Source: Obelidium mucronatum (Eukaryota; Chytridiomycota; Chytridiomycetes; Chytridiales; Chytriomycetaceae). From it: DNA of 26,992 nucleotides. Position 1 is the first letter of the stretch; every line of letters starts with the position of its first letter. Shown here piece by piece: positions 17,285-24,766 of the stretch. The stretch lies in the NCBI GenBank assembly GCA_025765595.1, contig JAIVFH010000334.1:1-26992 (forward strand), in the 5' to 3' direction. A program made the position numbers and the translations under genes. Under the pieces are notes generated by a model, which was not told the DNA's origin, did no database searches, and saw only the letters and a list, made by a program, of their open reading frames with translations.

Positions 17285-18634
17285 ATGTCACTGCCTTCTA
17301 TCCATCACCTGCTTGCAAAGATTGCTGCTGAGGATAGGAGGAACCAACTACCCTCAAGCCCCACTTCTTATCTGGAGGGTACAACAAGAACCCTGGACCA
17401 TCACCACCAGAGCCAACACCACCAGCGGCAGAGTCCTCTTGGCTCTGGTGGCTATCTTATCCATGAGCGATCGTTCGAAGGCTATCCCCCACATCCTTCG
17501 GGGTTCTCCCAGGGACAGTTTGGTCCAGACGGGAGGCCAAAACAGGAATTTGAAACATTCAACAACTCAAAGTCAACTTTTGCTCCGGTTCTCAAATGCG
17601 CTGGCTGTTCTGTTAACTGGACAGTAGAATGGCGAAGAGGACTGAATGATGAGCGTTTATGTCGGGATTGCCATGGTTGGTACCAACCATCATTAGGAAT
17701 TAGTTGCGACCCGGAGGTCTTACCTCACTTTTTGAAGAGCGACAACAGAATTCAAATATTGCTTATAAGCACGCTTACACCGCTCCTGTTCGATACTCTG
17801 TTTCACCGCCAAAACAAGGGCACGCGGTTGGGACAAATAAGTCATCACCCAAGAAAACTACACCAACAGACCGAGGTGATGTTACTGTATCTCGATCGGG
17901 CGAGGCAATGATTTGTGCCAACTGTGATGCCACAAAGACGCCACTTTGGAGGCGGGATTACGAAGGTACATATCCTTAAAAAATACTTAAAATAGTCATT
18001 ACTTTTGTCAGCCTGTTAAAACCATCCCTCAATTTTTTTGGACTATCAGGAAAGCCAATTTGTAATGCTTGTGGTTTATTCCTCAGGTTCGTCAACATCT
18101 TTTTTTCATGTTTTTTGATAAATTTAAGTTTATTGATTGAACCGCTCAATTTTTAACAGACTGCATGGAAAACCCCGACCTGTCGCCATGAAATCCAGCG
18201 GGTTTCGGCCTCGCGTTCGATTGGGCCAAGAAGCACTTGCCAACGCCAATTCTCTCTATCAGTCGGAGCAAGAATACTTGAAACGAACTCGAGAAGATTC
18301 CTCGCCGGATGTGTATGAGGGTGCGAAGAGGCCACGGATACCAACCAACGCGTACCAACCGCATGTGCTGCAGCAACCACCACCTTACCAGCACCAGGTC
18401 CAAGGATACTTGTCTACGAGTTTCCACTCTGTGGCTTTGTCATCTTCTGAAAAACAATTGGATTCTCCCGTTATGGCATGCTACCCGGCTGCTGAAGTTG
18501 CGGCTGCACATTCTCCCAAGAGCGACTTATCAGGGAAGATCGACAGTGGATATGATGCCGGAGAAGTCACAGCTCCAGTAAGGAAACCTGGAAATCCGTT
18601 GATGGATTTATTGGATGCCTCGGAACGTATTTAA
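17285..18634 (+). CDS. GATA zinc-finger transcription factor, array member 4
   Basis: Preferred exons are 17285-17675, 17738-17965, 18050-18086 and 18160-18634, giving 376 residues. A second acceptor at 17715-17716 would make intron 1 only 41 bp and add 7 residues; both keep frame. It starts MSLPSIHHLLAKIAAEDRR (LPSI motif). Finger 1 is the best preserved in the array: C105-C108-C126-C129 with CAGCSVNWTVEWRRG and LCRDC. The canonical finger is C190-C193-C211-C214 ([29 protein letters not shown]), split by one intron after the loop Gly and another within LRLHG. A tiny 37 bp exon carries [11 protein letters not shown]. The tail LHGKPRPVAMKSSGFRPRVR is the standard GATA basic arm, and a bipartite-NLS-like KRTREDS...KRPR follows. 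The C-terminus NPLMDLLDASERI is the array's C-terminal motif. Confidence 0.84.
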
Positions 18635-19050
18635 AAAGGTTCCAAATCCTTGTTTTAAACTATATTTATCCTATATTATTATCATTATTTTTCTTATTTT
18701 CTTCCCCGCTGTTTCTCTTAAATCTTTGTTTTAATACTCTGTAATTGCCACACCACTCCCTTTTCCTATCTAATAATCTCTGTTTGGTGTTATGGGGTGG
18801 GTGTCCTGCGACTCTCAACCCCCAATGATCATTTTAAAATAAAAACCCGTCTATGAATTTTGTATGAAACAACATCCAAACTGAATTTTCTAATACTTAA
18901 ACGAGACACTGGAACGTTGTAATCAAATTTATTGACGCGAGGACGGAAAATTTGGTTTCGCGCCTGAGTGATAAATCCAGCCCTCTTAAACAACGGGTCA
19001 CAAAGAAAAAGAAAAGAAAAACAATCAAAACTTAAATATCACACGTTTCA
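18635..19050. other. Intergenic region between GATA genes 4 and 5
   Basis: 416 bp, A/T-rich, with no supported gene. It holds the gene 4 3' UTR (T-rich) and the gene 5 promoter. TGATAA occurs at 18969-18974, about 80 bp before the gene 5 ATG, and TTATCA at 18679-18684. Both fit GATA-factor sites. Confidence 0.5.
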
Positions 19051-19772
19051 ATGTCCTCATCTCTTCCAAGTATCTATGCCCTTCTCGAGCAATTGGCAAT
19101 GGAGGAATCTGGCAAGAAGCTCACAACCATTAGCATTCCAAGCTATCGACCAGCTGATTACTCGGAAGTATCACCGAGTCCAACTATGTCAGCTCAGGTC
19201 ACTCCAGTTTCAGCAGTTTCTGAACAATCCTTTGCTGATCAAATGCTGGCGGCCCACCACCAGCAAATGGAATCGGCCGGTATGTTTGCTTCGTCCTTTC
19301 AGTATACAATGTTCAGTCTAAAATTCTTTCTTATGCAGCCCGTAGTAACACATGCCCAAAGTCTCCAACATCCCCCACCTCATACAAACAAGCGGATTGG
19401 TTCAGATACGCATTCACGTCACCAAAGACAACAGGCGGGCTCCGAAAGTCCACACAAAAAAAGGAATCCAGCATCAAACTACACAAAGAAGGACTTTCGA
19501 TTACTCGAAGTGGGAAGGTTATGGTGTGCAACAATTGCCAAACTAGTACCAGTCCCTTGTGGCGGCGAGATTCAGAAGGTAAATATATAAGAACACCATT
19601 CCACTGTTATGGAACAAACCGCTGACTGTTTGATTTTTTTTAAGGAAACTCACTTTGTAATGCTTGTGGTTTATATGTTCGTTTGCACAAAGTCAATCGA
19701 CCGATTTATTTGGCTGGTGCACAGAAGCCTCGACTGAGAGTTGTCCAAGACAGTGATTCCACGTCACCGTAG
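19051..19772 (+). CDS. GATA zinc-finger factor with one finger, array member 5
   Basis: Exons 19051-19279, 19339-19578 and 19645-19772 give 198 residues, the shortest member. It starts MSSSLPSIYALLEQLAMEES (LPSI motif). No CxxC pair occurs before the canonical finger, so the first finger has been lost, although the phase-1 intron that follows it in other members is still present (after ESA-G). The canonical finger is C140-C143-C161-C164 (CNNCQTSTSPLWRRDSEG, NSLCNACGLYV), with the intron after the loop Gly as in members 3 and 4. SPLW instead of TPLW is a mild change. The tail RLHKVNRPIYLAGAQKPRLR is short, replaces the usual LHG with LHK and lacks the IRRRxR block. The C-terminal LADAS-type motif is absent. 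Confidence 0.82.
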
Positions 19773-19953
19773 AGTTAAATGAGATTATGATAAAACTTTT
19801 AATTTTATCTTTTTGTAATGGAGGGCTTGGCGAGAGAATAAGCTGGGTTGTGTATGTAATTAAAAACGAGATCATTTTAGCGTTACGTCTACGAACCAAG
19901 TTTATATATATTTTAGGGTTCAGGTTCCAAACAATAAAATTTTGAGCGATCGC

Positions 19954-20109
19954 AGATAAGAAAGGAAGGTAATAACTATGTCACATCTACCTATTCCTCC
20001 CAAATCTACCTTTTCCTCCCAAATCTGATATCTCCCTAAAAACCGAGCCTTAACTGAAAAGATCTGCTGACCATTGTTGTTATCAGAAATACGAGGGAAA
20101 ACTGATAAG
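19954..20109. promoter_or_regulatory. GATA-site cluster upstream of GATA gene 6
   Basis: Three strict sites in the 180 bp before the ATG at 20135: AGATAAG (19954-19960), TTATCA (20080-20085, minus-strand TGATAA) and TGATAAG (20103-20109). A further TTATCT lies in intron 1 at 20528-20533. This suggests control by GATA factors, perhaps by the array's own products. Confidence 0.5.
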
Positions 20110-20134
20110 ACTTGAAAGAAAAATTCTGGAAATA

Positions 20135-21547
20135 ATGACACAGCCGACTCAGCTCCCGCCAGTCCGATCACTGTACGCACCATGTTTTGAAACTCAGCAC
20201 CCATACTTGGGGTTGGACGACGGGCAGCTTCCAGCGCAAAACAGCCACCCTCATATGGTTCCAAGTCAGAATATCAATCATCAGTTCCAAAGGCAACAGC
20301 CTGGATACTACCATCAATCGTCCACAATGGAGTATCAACAAGCTGCAAGATCTATGTACTCTCAACCAACCTCTTACGACAACCCGTCGGTCAATCGAAT
20401 TGCCCTTCACAGCCACCCTGGCCGCATCTTCGGAACCTTGTCATGCAGCTACTGCGGATGTAGAGACCTCAAAGCAGAAGGAGGATGGAAAGTCTGCGCT
20501 CACTGTGGTAAGCGAAAACCGCCTCTCTTATCTGATATTTCGGTCCCTCTGTTGGGCTTGCTGTGCCGCTCACGTGCCCGTCCGCATGATCCTGGAGAAA
20601 CCCTAAACTTTGCATTTAAAACAACCAGGAACGAGAGTTACCGAGAATTCACCAGATTATTCCTTGCAGCAACAAAGTTCTTCACTTGAACATCCACCGC
20701 CACGCCCTCTGCCCAATCATGTGATGATGCGACACTCATATTCTCCCCCAATTTCCCCACCTTTTCTTGCGGATGCACACCGATTCGGAAGCGCGAGTAG
20801 TATGAAGGAGAGGGATTCATCGGAAAAGCAGAGTCCCTTGCCTCCACCACCGTCGTCATCGTTGTACGCTTTGAAACCATCGCAACAATATTTCTCTTCG
20901 TCCCAGCAACAAACACCACAAACCACGAGATTCCAACCAACGCATTCTGTATGCTCCAACTGCAATATCACGGCGACTACTTTATGGAGGAAAGCGGCTG
21001 ACGGCAAAACGTTATGCAACCCGTGCGGGTTGTTTCTGAAAAAGAATGGAACCGAGCGGAAAGTTGCAGTAGTGGAAGATTTGCCGCCATTGATCACGAA
21101 GAAATCGCCTATTTCGCGTGTTAGGAAGGAGAAGGCTGGTGGGGGTGTGGATAACTGGGGACAGAATATGAGCTGTTCGAATTGCTCAACCAGGGAGACT
21201 ACACTTTGGAGAAGAAACGACGAAGGGTTGCCGATTTGCAATGCCTGTGGGTTGTATAAAAGGTTGCATGGAATTGATCGGCCTCACGATTTGAAGTCAG
21301 AGGTATGAGTTTTATTTTGTTAATTTTTGTGTTGAATTGAGTTACCGACTGAAGAATTGGCATTTCGTTTCAGGTGATTCGACGGAGAAAACGGGGGCCT
21401 CGAGTAAAGCCACCACCGGTGGTGGCAGGTGAACACAAGGGCTCAGATCAAGGTGGCAATGACCCTTGTAGTTTGGCATCTTCTGTATTGGACAAAACCA
21501 AAGCAGATGCTTTGGTGATGCTTGCTGATGCTTCCAATCAAGTTTAA
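20135..21547 (+). CDS. Three-finger GATA transcription factor, array member 6
   Basis: Exons 20135-20507, 20629-21302 and 21374-21547 give 406 residues. The N-terminus [14 protein letters not shown] keeps a weak form of the array motif. Finger 1 is vestigial: C104-C107-C121-C124 with only 13 residues in the loop, no TPLW, and the phase-1 intron right after. Finger 2 is C233-C236-C254-C257 ([32 protein letters not shown]): full GATA spacing but ATTLWRK and CNPC. Finger 3 is C307-C310-C328-C331 ([32 protein letters not shown]) followed by [18 protein letters not shown], a full DNA-binding arm. Fingers 2 and 3 are uninterrupted by introns; the last intron falls between KSE and VIRRR. The linker is Ser/Pro/Gln-rich. 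The C-terminus [13 protein letters not shown] is the array's terminal motif. This is the only member with two complete fingers plus a relic. Confidence 0.86.
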
Positions 21548-21664
21548 CGGCAGAATGCACTTTCTTTTTCGGAAATAGTACCAATAATGTAATACAATAA
21601 TATTCCCAATTATTATTTTTAATTTCGAATTGGGTTCTGTTGATTTGTCAGAACCTCCGGACAC

Positions 21665-21736
21665 AGATAAAGCGCCTTCGGATAGAGCGAGCGAATCATA
21701 AACTTTTTGTGCATATTATCTTTTCACACAGATAAG
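21665..21736. promoter_or_regulatory. GATA-site cluster upstream of GATA gene 7
   Basis: AGATAA (21665-21670), TTATCT (21716-21721) and AGATAAG (21730-21736) all fall within 90 bp of the ATG at 21752. Two more TTATCA sites are in intron 1 (22250-22255 and 22349-22354). Such density suggests GATA-factor control. Confidence 0.5.
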
Positions 21737-21751
21737 AGCTTGACCAATTAG

Positions 21752-23198
21752 ATGAGGGGTCCGGCTGTGCAATGCAAAAATACTCAGATCCCGATTGTTT
21801 CCGATGTTGGGGAGATAATAAAATTTTCTGCTGGAACCCAAACAGATATCATGCCATCCATGACGCAACCTATTCCAGCGACTCTAGAGGGCTTAGTGGT
21901 AAGGCCAGAGGACACACAGCTAATCAGCAGCACTCTAACCGCTTTGCCCTGGCAGAATAATGTGCCCAATTTAACAGTGAGCCACCCGCTGGTGCCAACA
22001 ACTCCAAGCAAAGACCATCCACCACCCCTCTCGGTGGAATCCCCGTACCCACCGACTCCAGCCATCGTACATGCTCAGCAGCCAATCCTGGCACAATCCC
22101 CATCGTCCAATATCGCAATTATGCAACAGCCTCAAACTGCGAGCATCCTAAAGTGCACTCAGTGTGGATGTGTTGATTCAGACATCTTTAAGAGAACTGC
22201 AAAGGGGTATCTCTGTGGAGAATGTGTTGGTGAGTAGTCTGGCTATCCCTTATCAGCTGTAATCTTATAACTTCGGGAAGCCACAAATCCCGGTCGGAAC
22301 CGGAGCGAAAAAAAGAAACCCTCGTTCTTATCCCTTCCCGAAACGCCGTTATCACCTGCTAATCTAATCTTATTTTGTCCAATTAGGCTCATCTGAAGCA
22401 GCGGCGCCTATCCCACAGCCTCAATCAACTATGCTCCCATACATGTTGAATACCCCATATGTACTCTCAACTCCTTCGACTGCGGCTCAACCATCATATA
22501 TGAATGTTACCGTCAATTCTATTCCAGTGGCAGGTGCCGGTACAGTTGATTCCCTAACAATCCTTCGGGAAGAAATTTGCTGCATCAACTGCAAAACAAC
22601 CACAACTCCTCTTTGGCGAAGGGATGATAATGGGTATGTGTTGAAGTGGGCTTGTTATATTGGAGTTCAAATCATCCCCAGTTGGTGTGATACTTATTCC
22701 TTTTTTTCCTTCAGAAAATCAATCTGTAACGCGTGCGGGCTCTATTACCGATTGCACGGAATGACGAGACCTGTCACTATGAAATCCCAGGTGATTCGGC
22801 GTCGTAACAGAAACTCGAGTACATCCAAGGGATCTGCTGTTACTTCTGGAGAAGGTGCTGATGCTACTGCTGCCCCAACCGTTTCTGCTGGGACAAAACG
22901 GCCATCTTCGGCATCTTCTCAATCTGCTGGAAAGATAAAAAAGCCACGTGCTGCAAAGGCAGTAGTTGTCAAGAGTGATGAACAGAGATCTTCTACAACC
23001 CCACCTGCTACGTATTCAGAATCAAGTGCCAGTCCACCTGCTCTTCTTGTTCCGCTTACATCAGAGCCTACATCCGGGTCTTTTGAACCCACGAAATTGT
23101 CCAGTGGCGGAGTCTTGAGTGAAGCAGAATTTCATGGGTTCGATGCGTTGTTGATTTTGGCCAATGCGTCCCAAAAAATTGAAGGCCAAACTGCTTAA
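21752..23198 (+). CDS. GATA zinc-finger transcription factor, array member 7
   Basis: Exons 21752-22229, 22387-22633 and 22715-23198 give 402 residues. Alone in the array it lacks the LPSI-type start ([12 protein letters not shown]), so an upstream exon could be missing. Finger 1 is degenerate: C135-C138-C155-C158 ([23 protein letters not shown]), 16 loop residues and Phe for Trp. The canonical finger is C225-C228-C246-C249 ([33 protein letters not shown]), followed by [17 protein letters not shown], a complete basic arm. The intron inside the finger (22634-22714) is 81 bp, a multiple of three and free of stops, so its retention would insert 27 residues into the zinc loop. The C-terminal half is Ser/Thr/Pro/Ala-rich with KKPRAAK, ending with [11 protein letters not shown], the array's terminal motif. 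Confidence 0.85.
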
Positions 23199-23378
23199 TT
23201 AGGCACTTTTTGTTTGCTTGTTTTTTTTATCTTCGTTGGGGTTTAGGTCTCAGATGCTGAGATTTTGTTTATAGTGTTTCTCCCCTGTTTTACCTTCTTC
23301 TATCCTGATTCTTTGGTATCTATTTCGATAGCCTTAATTATAAAATTTCTGTCTCCCTTTTACTTTTAAGAAGAAACT

Positions 23379-23408
23379 GATAACTGGGTTTGTGTGACCA
23401 TTGATAAG
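23379..23408. promoter_or_regulatory. GATA sites upstream of GATA gene 8
   Basis: TGATAA (23379-23384) and TGATAAG (23402-23408) lie 115-145 bp before the ATG at 23523. Another site, TTATCT (23926-23931), is in the 64 bp intron 1. Confidence 0.45.
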
Positions 23409-23522
23409 ATGATATCTTTCGGGAGCCTCGGACCGGAAGTGAAAAATGACCTCCACCCTCCAGAAAATTCGCATTGAGTTGAAACCATTTTTCGCAAAAC
23501 AACAAACACCAACAGAAAAAAG

Positions 23523-24621
23523 ATGGTCTCGCTTCCACCACTCAAAAGCTTCCTGGCAGACTCTGGCAGTAGATACAATGACCTGTTTCACAGCCAGACA
23601 AGTGAACGAGAACTTGGAGAAACCGAAAGTGAAAGTAGGGTTCTTCTGCCTTCGCTCAGCAAAGGGGTAGGGTTCTTTACGCCACTGCCAGCCGACACCC
23701 GCCAGCCAACTGCAACACCTTCTTCGGCGCCGTCGTGGGCAAGCAGCCCGTCTCCTAGTGTGCCAGTGGATGAGGCTGCCGCCACTGCCACTGCCACTTG
23801 CTTCGATACCCGTTGGACACGATGCGTCCAGTGCGGGCGAAGTGGCTCTTATCCCCGTTATACCAGCGAGCAGCAGTTTGCTGCAGGGCTTTGTAACTCT
23901 TGTAAACGTAAGTGTCTTTGGCCACTTATCTGTTGTTACACGGAAAAAGGCTGATGGAGGGTCTTGAACAGAAAATTTGCCTGTTGATGCTATCGCTGGG
24001 CACTATCAAGAACCCTATCAATCCAACTCCAAGGAACTTCAACAACAGCAAGCCAGACAACATTTGACGCTTAATCAACCCGCTTCGCCCAACGGCACCA
24101 TCACCACCACCACTACTGCAACAGCACCATCACCAACACCAACATTATCATCAACTAATCCAATGATGATGATTCCACAAGAGTTTCCTCATATTAATAT
24201 ACCCATGATGGCGTCTCCGCAAAGAAGTATTCCGTACTCACGGCCCCTATCTGCGCATTCTTCTAAACCATCAACCGCCGCCACAGTACAAGCAGCTGAT
24301 GCTCCAGTCACGGTCTGTGATAATTGTGAGACAACGCAAACGCCACTTTGGAGACGGCACCCAGTGACCGGGAAACCAATCTGCAATGCATGCGGTCTGC
24401 ATTATCGACTGCACGGAGTGATGCGGGTGAAAAAGAGTGGAGCCATTAGACGACGCGTTCGAGTGGCAAGTGCTACGATTGCAGCAACTAATGCTGCAGA
24501 GGCGTTGTTGATTGTGGCGAATGGCGGGGCTGCCAGTAGCTTTCCTGGCGATAGGAGGGGGAGCGGAGGGTACGCTTTACATAGTCCCCAAGTTTCTATA
24601 CCAGCAGGAAATCAGGATTGA
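23523..24621 (+). CDS. GATA zinc-finger transcription factor, array member 8
   Basis: Exons 23523-23907 and 23972-24621 give 344 residues. The start [16 protein letters not shown] is a variant of the array's N-terminal motif. Finger 1 is degenerate: C101-C104-C124-C127 ([20 protein letters not shown]), 19 loop residues with no Trp, followed by the usual phase-1 intron. The canonical finger C244-C247-C266-C269 ([34 protein letters not shown]) has 18 loop residues and, unlike in members 1-5 and 7, is not split by any intron. The basic arm is [26 protein letters not shown] is a weakened version of the C-terminal motif, followed by about 35 extra residues. The linker has Gln, Thr and Pro runs. 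Confidence 0.85.
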
Positions 24622-24766
24622 TTTGATCCTTGCCGAACAAAAAACAAATTAAATACTACATAATAAAAGTCGTTGCGAAGGACTCTCAAAGAGACGCGTG
24701 AATAATAATATTTTTTCTTTTATCGATTCATATACATGTATCTATGGATTTAAAAATTGTGAATTA

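Noticed and set aside
19339..19400. A possible first zinc finger in GATA gene 5 around its single Cys (SNTCPKS)
   Set aside because: Only one cysteine is present before the canonical finger, so no zinc site can form.
13286..24621. Assembly artefact (collapsed or mis-joined repeats) as an explanation of the GATA array
   Set aside because: Members differ strongly at nucleotide level, in intron positions and in linkers. Only members 1 and 2 are close, and even they differ throughout, so an artefact is unlikely.
13286..24621. CRISPR array, tRNA or rRNA genes anywhere in the window
   Set aside because: No regularly spaced repeats and no cloverleaf or rRNA-like sequence were recognised on either strand by eye. 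A covariance-model scan was not possible.
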